Origin: CAYRVX01 sp964642165
GTDB taxonomy: Bacteria; Planctomycetota; Phycisphaerae; SM23-33
Assembly: GCA_964642165.1 (NCBI GenBank)
Contig: CAZXOC010000041.1
Coordinates: 1 to 34,985 of the forward strand
Length of the DNA: 34,985 bases
Reading direction: 5' to 3'
Both the position numbers and the translations under genes were made by a program. Positions 23,452-30,045 of this stretch are shown here, one piece after another. Each line of letters begins with the position of its first letter. Position 1 is the first letter of the stretch. The notes beneath the pieces are model-generated. The model had not been told where the DNA came from. It saw only the letters and a program-made list of their open reading frames with translations, and did no database searches.

Positions 23452-25047
23452 ATGGGAGCCATGCACTCAGCGAGCGGCCGGGCCGGGCGGCGCGCGGGGA
23501 CCTTTCTCCTGGCCTGCCTTTCGGCGGCGTGGTGCGGCTGCGGCGGCAAGGGGGGCCAGCGGAAGGGCGCGCGGGCCGGCAGCCGGCCTGCCCCGGGCAA
23601 GCCGCTGCTGTGCTACGTCGGGGGGACGATGCGCCCGGTGATGGAGCAGCTCGCGCGCGCCTACGAGAAGCAGACCCGCCGGAAGGTCGAGATCGACCAC
23701 GCCGGCAGCGGCGAGCTGCTCACCCGCATCGTCACGCAGAAGCGCGGCGACCTGTACGTCTGCCACGACCCGTTCCAGGACCGCCTCGCCCGGCGCGGCA
23801 TGAGCGCGGAGGGATGGACGCTGGCCGTCGTGACGCCGACCATCGCCGTGCGGAAGGGCAATCCCAAGGGCATCCGGTCCGTCCGCGACCTGGCCAAGCC
23901 GGGCATGAAGCTCGCGATGACCGACTCGCAGAAGTCGACGACCGGGTGGATCATCCCGCGGATCTTCGACAAGGCGGGCGTGCGGGAGGCGATCGAGAAG
24001 AACATCGGCCCGCGCGCCGGCGGGGGCGGCGAGGCGGCGGACCGCGTGGCGATCGGCGACGTGGACGCCGCGATCGTCTGGGATGCGGTGATCCTCGCGC
24101 CCGACCGCCGCGACAAGCTCGACGCCGTGCCCATCGACCCGCCGTACCGGGCGATCCCCGGCGTCGACGCCGTCACCAGCCCCACCGGGCGGACCTACGA
24201 CATCGGGCGGATCAAGGTCACCATGGACCTGCTGACCTGCTCGAAGCAGCCCGACGCCGCCCGCGCGTTCGCCGAGTTCGTCGTCGCGAACCAGGCCGTC
24301 TTCGTGCGCGACTTCGGCTTCTCGCCCACCCCGCCCGACCTGCGAGGCCAGTCGCTCTTCATCCACTGCGGCGCCGGGATCCGCCACGCGATGGAGGACG
24401 CCGCCGCCACGTTCGAGCGCCAGACCGGCGCGACGCTCCGCGTCAGCTATGCCGGCAGCGGAACGCTCATCACGACGATCAAGCTCAAACGCCAGGGCGA
24501 CCTGTACATGCCCGGCGACCAGCGGTACCTCGACCAGCTCGAGAAGGGCCCGGACAAGCTCGTCGAGGACCGCAAGCTCGTCGCCTGTTTCGTGCCCGTC
24601 ATCGTCGTCCGGAAGGGCAACCCCAAGGGCATCCGCGGACTGGGCGACCTGCTCAAGCCGGGCGTGAAGCTCGGCCTGGGCAACCCGGAGGCCTGCCAGA
24701 TCGGACGCCTCTGCGAGCAGATCTTCGTGAAGAACAAGATGAACCCCGCGGCCGTGCGCGACCGCACCGCCTTCTCCTCGCCCACCGTCAACGAGATCGG
24801 CGTCAAGGTGCAGACCCGGGCCATCGACGCGGGGATCGTCTGGGACGCGGTGGCCGCCAACTTCGCCCGGGACGTGGACGTCGTCAAGATCCCCGCCGCG
24901 CAGAACCTGATCTCCCGCGTGGCGATCGGGCGGCTGGCGTGCGCGAAAAACAAGCGCCTGGCGCGGCGGTTCATGGAGTTCCTGGCCTCGGCGGAAGGCA
25001 AGGCGATCTTCGCCCGGCACCACTACACGGTCGAGGAGCCGAAGTAG
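23452..25047 (+). CDS. Fused tandem ModA-like substrate-binding protein
   Basis: A 531-residue exported protein made of two similar periplasmic-binding domains (about residues 51-290 and 301-527), each like the molybdate/tungstate/sulfate binding family (ModA, WtpA). Matching pieces in the halves are YEKQTRRKVEIDHAGSGELLT and FERQTGATLRVSYAGSGTLIT, GDLYVCHD and GDLYMPGD, VRKGNPKGIR in both, and DAAIVWDAV with DAGIVWDAV. The leader (TFLLACLSAAWCGCGG) has Cys28 and Cys30 in a poor lipobox, so it may be a lipoprotein. AAAGGAG precedes the ATG. There is no molybdate-type permease or ATPase nearby; the following ABC genes are on the other strand and of exporter type. The ligand is unknown. Confidence 0.88.
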   Translation: MGAMHSASGRAGRRAGTFLLACLSAAWCGCGGKGGQRKGARAGSRPAPGKPLLCYVGGTMRPVMEQLARAYEKQTRRKVEIDHAGSGELLTRIVTQKRGDLYVCHDPFQDRLARRGMSAEGWTLAVVTPTIAVRKGNPKGIRSVRDLAKPGMKLAMTDSQKSTTGWIIPRIFDKAGVREAIEKNIGPRAGGGGEAADRVAIGDVDAAIVWDAVILAPDRRDKLDAVPIDPPYRAIPGVDAVTSPTGRTYDIGRIKVTMDLLTCSKQPDAARAFAEFVVANQAVFVRDFGFSPTPPDLRGQSLFIHCGAGIRHAMEDAAATFERQTGATLRVSYAGSGTLITTIKLKRQGDLYMPGDQRYLDQLEKGPDKLVEDRKLVACFVPVIVVRKGNPKGIRGLGDLLKPGVKLGLGNPEACQIGRLCEQIFVKNKMNPAAVRDRTAFSSPTVNEIGVKVQTRAIDAGIVWDAVAANFARDVDVVKIPAAQNLISRVAIGRLACAKNKRLARRFMEFLASAEGKAIFARHHYTVEEPK

Positions 25048-25079
25048 CCGCCCGGGGCTGTCGGCGACGCCGCCGGACT

Positions 25080-25121
25080 GCCCGCCCCCGGCGAAGGCGT
25101 CCCTCGCGCGCCGGGGCGGGC
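25080..25121. terminator. GC-rich hairpin between convergent genes
   Basis: Arms GCCCGCCCCCGGCG (25080-25093) and CGCCGGGGCGGGC (25109-25121) pair over 13 bases with one bulged C, in the 79-base gap between two genes that converge. No T-run follows, so it is a candidate bidirectional stop or processing site. Confidence 0.5.
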
Positions 25122-25126
25122 GGGCG

Positions 25127-25786
25127 TCAGCCGTCCCGGACCTTCCCCTTCACCAGGCGGACGGTGCGCTGGGCGTAGTCGGCGGCGCGGTCGTCGTGGG
25201 TGACCAGCAGGACCGCCCCGCCGTTGCGGGCGAATTCGGCGAGGTACGCCAGGACGGCGCGGGCGCTGTCGCCGTCGAGGTTGCCGGTGGGCTCGTCGGC
25301 CAGCAGTAGGCCCGGCCCGTTGAGCAGCGCCCGCGCCAGGGCCGTCCGCTGGCGCTCGCCCGTGCTCAGCTCGCCGGGCGTGTGGTGCATGCGGTCGGCC
25401 AGCCCGAAGTGCTCGATGAGCTGCATCGCGCGCTGCCGCGCGTCGGCCGACTGCAGCGCGAGCGTCGGCGACAGGATGTTGTCCAGCACCGACAGGTAGG
25501 GCACCAGGTGGAACTGCTGGAAGACGAAACCGACCTTCCCGGCCCGGAAACGGGCCCGCGCGTCCGGACCCAGGGCGTAGGGGTCCTCGCCGTCGATGCG
25601 CACCTCGCCCCCGTCGCCGGCCAGCAGCCCCCCCGCCGCCAGCAGCAGCGTGGTCTTGCCGCAGCCGCTGGGGCCCTGCACGCCGACGAACTCGCCGCGC
25701 TTGACGTGGATCGACACGCCGTCCAACGCGTGCACCGGGCCGTTCGGGCCTCGGTACGTCTTCGTGATGTCCTTCACCTCGAGCAC
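25127..25786 (-). CDS. ABC transporter ATPase, LolD/MacB type
   Basis: A 219-residue ATPase of the family that pairs with FtsX-like permeases. Motifs: Walker A GPSGCGKTT, Q-loop FQQFHLVPYLSVLDNI, signature LSTGERQR (a variant of LSGGQ), Walker B LLLADEPTGNLD and switch His in VTHDD. The start is a GTG; AAGGAG, the tail of the permease gene, lies ten bases upstream, and the gap to the permease stop is seven bases. It forms a unit with the permease, working in export or mechanotransmission rather than uptake. Substrate not predictable; lipoprotein or peptide export are typical roles. Confidence 0.92.
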   Translation of the reverse strand: MLEVKDITKTYRGPNGPVHALDGVSIHVKRGEFVGVQGPSGCGKTTLLLAAGGLLAGDGGEVRIDGEDPYALGPDARARFRAGKVGFVFQQFHLVPYLSVLDNILSPTLALQSADARQRAMQLIEHFGLADRMHHTPGELSTGERQRTALARALLNGPGLLLADEPTGNLDGDSARAVLAYLAEFARNGGAVLLVTHDDRAADYAQRTVRLVKGKVRDG

Positions 25787-25793
25787 GGGACGA

Positions 25794-27080
25794 CTACTCC
25801 TTGGCGAGAATGACGGCCGGGTCCTGCCGACCGGCCAGCGTGGCCGGCACCCAACTGGCCAGCACGGCCAGGAACGGAGCCGCCGCGATCGCCGCGCCCA
25901 GCAGGACCGGGGAGAACAGCATCCCCGGGTCGGAGACGCGCAAGGACGCCGCCCAGCGGGCCGTCAGCAGGCTCACGCCCAGGCCCGCCGCGTACCCGAT
26001 GGCCGCGCCGATCAGCCCGATCAGCACCGACTTGACCACGAAGACGCTGAAGATCCGCCCGGACCGCACGCCGATCGCGCGGAGGATGCCGATCTCGGCG
26101 CTGCGCTCGCGGACGTTGCTCAGGGCCAGCAGGCCGATCCAGACCGCCGAGGCGACCAGCACCACGGGCACGATCACGGCGGCGAAGGACTCGCGCGTTC
26201 TTCGCAGGCGCCCCCGGGCGGCGCGTTCGGCGGCCATCGCGTGGATGTGCTCCACCTTGACCCGATCGCGCGCCTTGGCGCGGAGGGTGACCTTGTTCTC
26301 CCGCGCGACGACCTTGGCCTGGCCGCCGAGGATGTCGATGACCTCCTGCTTGGTCGCGGCGACGCTGGCCCCCTTGCAGCGGCACTTGAGGGCCTCGATG
26401 GCGTTGATGCGCCCCTCCATGCCGAGCATTTCCTGGGCGGCCTCCAGGTCGACCCAGATGGTGGCGTCCTCCGCCGAGCCCCGCTCCGGGCGGACCTTCT
26501 GGACCACGAACGGGCGTCCCAGGAGCTGGATCGACTGGCCGGCCTTCAGTTGCAGGTCGCGGGCCAGTTCGTAGCCGAGCACCGCCTTGCCCTCCGGCAC
26601 GGCCAGGAGCATGGGCTCCTTCGGGCGGCGGTGGGCCAGCGGGACCTCGCCGCGCGTGCCGATCAGGATGACCCGGCGCTTCTGCTCCGCCCAGGCAACC
26701 TTCTGCTGCACGATCGGCAGCAGGTGGCGGATCAGCATCGAGCCGGAGTTCGAGAGCTTCCGGACGTTCTCCAGCGGCATCGTGACGCTGGCGTAGCCCT
26801 TCTCCCAGAACTCCGTGAGGTCCTGCTCCTTCGGCAGGATCAGGAGGTTGAAGCCCAACTCCTTCATGTACTTCCGGTAGTCGTCCTCCAGCGTGGCGAG
26901 GCGCTTGTCGGCCTGGGCTTGTTTGCTCTGAAGCAGCTCCTCGGTGCGGGCGTCGTGGGCCCGCAGCAGCGTGAACTGCACCACCACGACCCCCACCGCC
27001 ACCAGGACGCTCAGGACGCCCAGGGCGAAGTTCAGCTTGCGGTGCAGGATTTCCTTGCGGACGAGTCGCCAGACAGTCAT
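25794..27080 (-). CDS. ABC transporter permease, FtsX/MacB fold
   Basis: A 428-residue membrane protein. One helix near the N-terminus (LNFALGVLSVLVAVGVVVVQFTLL) is followed by about 250 extracytoplasmic residues (a MacB-PCD-type region with charged LLQSKQAQADKRLATLEDDYRKYMKELGFNLLILP). The last part has three helices with the family pattern RSAEIGILRAIGVRSGRIFSVFVVKSVLIGLIGAAIGYAAGLG and the closing DPAVILAKE. The start (ATG, 27080) is one base after the preceding gene's stop (TGA C ATG). It is the partner of the following ATPase. Confidence 0.92.
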   Translation of the reverse strand: MTVWRLVRKEILHRKLNFALGVLSVLVAVGVVVVQFTLLRAHDARTEELLQSKQAQADKRLATLEDDYRKYMKELGFNLLILPKEQDLTEFWEKGYASVTMPLENVRKLSNSGSMLIRHLLPIVQQKVAWAEQKRRVILIGTRGEVPLAHRRPKEPMLLAVPEGKAVLGYELARDLQLKAGQSIQLLGRPFVVQKVRPERGSAEDATIWVDLEAAQEMLGMEGRINAIEALKCRCKGASVAATKQEVIDILGGQAKVVARENKVTLRAKARDRVKVEHIHAMAAERAARGRLRRTRESFAAVIVPVVLVASAVWIGLLALSNVRERSAEIGILRAIGVRSGRIFSVFVVKSVLIGLIGAAIGYAAGLGVSLLTARWAASLRVSDPGMLFSPVLLGAAIAAAPFLAVLASWVPATLAGRQDPAVILAKE

Positions 27081-27081
27081 G

Positions 27082-28251
27082 TCAGCTCCGAGAGGGCCTC
27101 CTGGTGAACCAGACCACCAGCACGGCCGCGGCCAGACCAATGCACCCCAACGCGATCAGCGTGGTCTGAAGGAGCAGCCCTCCGCCGACAGGCGGCTGGA
27201 CGGCCAACGGCCCGGCGGGCAGCTCGGCGCGGGCGGCCATCGCCGCCGCGGGGGCGCTCGTCGCGGCGACCGGGACGATCAGGTCCGGCAGCGGCGGGGC
27301 CGTGTAGCCCTCCTCCTCGAAGCCGGCCAGCCAGTCCACCGCGAAGATCATGTCCACGCCGGGGTTCTGCTCCTTGACCTGGCAACTGCACCGGCCGACG
27401 AGGAACTCGCAGACGGCCGCCACGTTGTCCTCGTTAATGCCCTCGCCGACGAGGGCCAGCATGCTGCGCCCCCGACCGAAGAACGCAAAGACCTTCGGGT
27501 CCGAGGCGTAGTCCGTCCTCAGGTCCTCTTCCGTGTTCAGCAGCAGCTCGACCAAGAGACGCTCGTTGGGGTCCTTCGGCGAGAGGCGAAGCGTCGAGAA
27601 GGCGATCTTCAGCGGCGGGCCCGGCGGGAGCTCGTCCTCGTCGGCCCCCGGGTACAGCGCCGCGGCCGGGATCGGCAGGCGCAGCTCCGTGGACAGTTCC
27701 TTCAACTCGCTCTGGACGAGCTTCTCGGCCGCGTCGTCCTTGGCCTTGTCGCCGCCTTCCAGGAGGACCCACACGGCCGTCTCGCCCGCCACGATCCGCC
27801 GGGCGATCTCCTGGCGAACGGGGGAGTCGACCAGGGCCTTGGCGTTGGCCGCGGTGACCGGCCCGGCCCAAGCGGGCAGCAGCGGGCCCCAACGCCGCGG
27901 GTAGCACGCCACCATCCACGGCAGCGCGAGGTCCTTCTGCTGCTTGCGCAGCTCGGTCACGGCTTCCGGCAGGTTCGGGTCGTCGACGTCGGCGAGGTAG
28001 ACGTCGACGTTGCACGGCGTCTCTTCGCTGTTGCCGCACTGCTTGAGCCAGTCGGCCACCTTCTTCGGGCCCTCCGCCAGCCCCCCGCGGTGGAAGACCA
28101 CCAGCCCGTAGTAGCTGGGCGGCCATCGCTCCAGGGCGTAGCGGAACACCGGCACGTCGCACGCCGCGGCCCTGCCGACGCCGATTGCCCCCAAGACAAT
28201 GACGGCTACCCACGCCGGCCCGAATCTTATCCGATCTGCGTTCTGTCTCAT
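27082..28251 (-). CDS. Membrane-anchored extracytoplasmic protein of unknown function
   Basis: I do not recognise this 389-residue protein. It has an N-terminal signal (PAWVAVIVLGAIGVGRAAA), a long soluble part starting CDVPVFRYALERWPPSYYGLVVFHRG, and a C-terminal membrane helix (TTLIALGCIGLAAAVLVVWF) ending with positive residues, which implies anchoring with the body outside the cytoplasm. The first 130 residues (VVFHRG...VYLADVDDPNLPEAVTELRKQQ..LPWMVACYP) suggest a thioredoxin-like alpha/beta fold, but no CxxC is visible. It stands first in a unit with the ABC permease and ATPase. There is no Shine-Dalgarno, and TATAAT sits eight bases before the ATG, so it is probably a leaderless mRNA. 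Confidence 0.8.
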   Translation of the reverse strand: MRQNADRIRFGPAWVAVIVLGAIGVGRAAACDVPVFRYALERWPPSYYGLVVFHRGGLAEGPKKVADWLKQCGNSEETPCNVDVYLADVDDPNLPEAVTELRKQQKDLALPWMVACYPRRWGPLLPAWAGPVTAANAKALVDSPVRQEIARRIVAGETAVWVLLEGGDKAKDDAAEKLVQSELKELSTELRLPIPAAALYPGADEDELPPGPPLKIAFSTLRLSPKDPNERLLVELLLNTEEDLRTDYASDPKVFAFFGRGRSMLALVGEGINEDNVAAVCEFLVGRCSCQVKEQNPGVDMIFAVDWLAGFEEEGYTAPPLPDLIVPVAATSAPAAAMAARAELPAGPLAVQPPVGGGLLLQTTLIALGCIGLAAAVLVVWFTRRPSRS

Positions 28252-28259
28252 ATCACGCC

Positions 28260-28287
28260 ATTATACCCCTTCCTATGGAACAACAAA
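28260..28287 (-). promoter_or_regulatory. Consensus promoter of the ABC operon
   Basis: On the minus strand a perfect -10, TATAAT (28260-28265), with TTTGTT 16 bases upstream. Its end is eight bases before the first gene's ATG, so the predicted start point is essentially at that codon. Confidence 0.65.
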
Positions 28288-28330
28288 GTCGCGCCTTCCT
28301 CCCGCGGGCTGTCAAATCAGCCCTGCGGCA

Positions 28331-28359
28331 TTGAGTCCCCGCGCGGGGGATCGTATCAT
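28331..28359 (+). promoter_or_regulatory. Promoter of the esterase gene with a palindromic spacer
   Basis: TTGAGT and TATCAT are 17 bases apart. The spacer contains the perfect 12-base palindrome CCCCGCGCGGGG (28337-28348), a possible operator. Predicted start is about 75 bases before the ATG at 28440. Confidence 0.6.
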
Positions 28360-28439
28360 CCGCGGTCGACGAGCCTCCGCCCGCGGGCGGATGCCGCGCC
28401 GCGAGAAGTCACCCAGCGAACCACACGGGAGAACCAGAG

Positions 28440-29282
28440 ATGAAGGCGAGACTGCTTGGCACCCTGGCGTTGGCCCTGACGACCGGCGCTGCCGCCGGCG
28501 AGCCCCCCAAGGCCGCCGCCCCGCCGAAGAAGCCATCCGTCCAGACGCAGCACAAGATCGAGACGAAGGTCACCTACGGCGGCCGACGGGGGACGCCGAG
28601 GACCACCCGGACGGTCCAGATGGGCTACCTGCTGTTCCTGCCCAAGGGCTGCAAGGCCGGGCGCGCCGGCGAGAAGCGCTGGCCGCTGATGCTCTTCCTC
28701 CACGGCGCGGGCGAGCGCGGCGACAACCTGGCGCTGGTCAAGAAGCACGGCCCGCCGAAGCGCGTCGAGACCGACCCGAACTTCCCGTTCCTCCTCGTCT
28801 CGCCGCAGTGCCCGCGCAGCGCGTGGTGGTCGCCGGAGCCGCTCATGCCCCTCCTGGACCATCTCGTCGCCACGTACCCCGTCGACACCGACCGGATCTA
28901 CGTGACCGGCCTGAGCATGGGCGGCTTCGGCACCTGGGCCCTGGCGACCCGCCAGCCGAAGCGATTCGCTGCCATCGTGCCCATCTGCGGCGGCGGGGAC
29001 CCCTCCAAGGCGGCCGCCATCAAGGACGTCCCCACCTGGGTCTTCCACGGCGGAAGGGACCGCGTCGTGCCGCCGAGCAGGTCCGAGCGGATGGTCGAGG
29101 CGATGAAGCAGGCCGGCGCCAAGGACGTCAAGCTGACCGTCTACCCCGACGCCGGACACGACTCCTGGACGAAGACCTACAACAACCCGGACCTGTACAA
29201 GTGGCTGCTGAAGCACAGCCTGGCCGACAGGAAGAAGCCCCGCCCCCCCGCCAAGCCGGCCGAGCTGAAGACGCGGACGTAG
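28440..29282 (+). CDS. Secreted alpha/beta-hydrolase esterase
   Basis: A 280-residue exported esterase of the dienelactone-hydrolase / phospholipase-carboxylesterase-like group (common among PHB-depolymerase-like and feruloyl-esterase-like proteins). The signal peptide is KARLLGTLALALTTGAAAG. The catalytic triad is Ser159 (GLSMGG), Asp207 (GGRDRVVP) and His240 (AGHDSWT); the oxyanion region is LFLHGAGERGDN. It has a Lys/Pro-rich tail. GGGAGA precedes the ATG. It diverges from the ABC operon; no substrate can be read from the sequence. Confidence 0.9.
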   Translation: MKARLLGTLALALTTGAAAGEPPKAAAPPKKPSVQTQHKIETKVTYGGRRGTPRTTRTVQMGYLLFLPKGCKAGRAGEKRWPLMLFLHGAGERGDNLALVKKHGPPKRVETDPNFPFLLVSPQCPRSAWWSPEPLMPLLDHLVATYPVDTDRIYVTGLSMGGFGTWALATRQPKRFAAIVPICGGGDPSKAAAIKDVPTWVFHGGRDRVVPPSRSERMVEAMKQAGAKDVKLTVYPDAGHDSWTKTYNNPDLYKWLLKHSLADRKKPRPPAKPAELKTRT

Positions 29283-29421
29283 GCGCCGCTCCCGCCCAGG
29301 TGGCCTCGTGGAGCCGAACGTCATTTAGCGCGACACTTTTTCAGAGCAGAAACACCTTCAACCCTTTGATTTGCAATAGTTTATGAACGACACAACCTCG
29401 GGCCGTCTCCTAGAAACCGCA
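29283..29421. other. AT-rich scar with no intact gene
   Basis: After the esterase stop the base composition drops visibly compared with the rest of the window, most between 29320 and 29410. On the minus strand there is a short open stretch ending HKLLQIKGLKVFLL then a stop, reminiscent of the tail of a vanished gene; I cannot assign it. No inverted repeats or target duplications are clear. Confidence 0.4.
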
Positions 29422-29556
29422 CTAAACTAGTTCTGATTCCCTCACGCCTCGGCCGCACTGCCGGGCGTACTGCTGCGTGCCCGCGAACACGCCGTGGTGC
29501 CGCTTGTACGGCCAATCCAGTTCGAGCACTACCGCCACGCGTCGTCGCCTGGCCAT
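29422..29556 (-). pseudogene. Remnant of a XylR-type (PBP plus AraC) regulator gene
   Basis: An ATG with GGAGA eight bases upstream starts MARRRRVAVVLELDWPYKRH and continues HGVFAGTQQYARQCG. This looks like the N-terminus of the planctomycete XylR-like regulators, with a ligand-binding domain followed by an AraC helix-turn-helix, about 390 residues long. Here the reading frame loses the family pattern after about 35 residues and stops at residue 44. The rest of the gene is not present in the adjoining AT-rich stretch. It is either a decayed gene or an assembly break. Confidence 0.5.
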
Positions 29557-29838
29557 CGGCAAGGTCTCCACGCCCGGGCGCGGCGCCCGCCGGCGCCCGG
29601 CTGTCGCCAGATCACGAGAACTTGGCGCATCGTTGGCCACCATCGGGGCTGCCGCAGCACCCCGCTTCGCCATCTCCGACGGCCCGCCGCGACAGGCCAT
29701 CAGAGGCACTGCGACCCGGCAGGTCTTGGGCTGTCTCCGGAACCCGACCGCCGTTCGGCCTTCGGACCGAGCAGGCCCTGTGTCGCACAATAGCGTCAAC
29801 TTGTCGCCGATAGTCGGCAGACGATTGGGAGATTGTTC
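29557..29838. other. Intergenic stretch without recognised features
   Basis: Reading both strands I find only short open frames without ribosome sites or family resemblance. It separates the XylR remnant from the promoter of the giant gene. Confidence 0.4.
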
Positions 29839-29867
29839 TTGGTGCTTCCCGGGGCCCGTGGTATGGT
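29839..29867 (+). promoter_or_regulatory. Promoter of the giant surface protein gene
   Basis: TTGGTG and TATGGT separated by 17 bases, leaving a leader of about 170 bases before the ATG at 30046. Confidence 0.45.
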
Positions 29868-30045
29868 AGCTGTTTGGACCCGTTGATGCGGGCCGGCGGT
29901 TGGTGTTCGGGCCGACTGCAACGACCGCATTACGAAACGCAACACGATCGAGAGGCGCAGTGGAGAGGAAGCTGGTTGGGGTCTGCCCTGAGCGGACGCC
30001 AGTGGCGGCGTAGACCCCTTGTCTATCCAGAACGGGAGCGAAGTC

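Noticed and set aside
29318..29420. An insertion sequence end in the AT-rich scar
   Set aside because: There is a possible coding tail and a GTGTCGCGCTAAATGAC-like end, but no matching inverted repeat or target duplication can be seen nearby.
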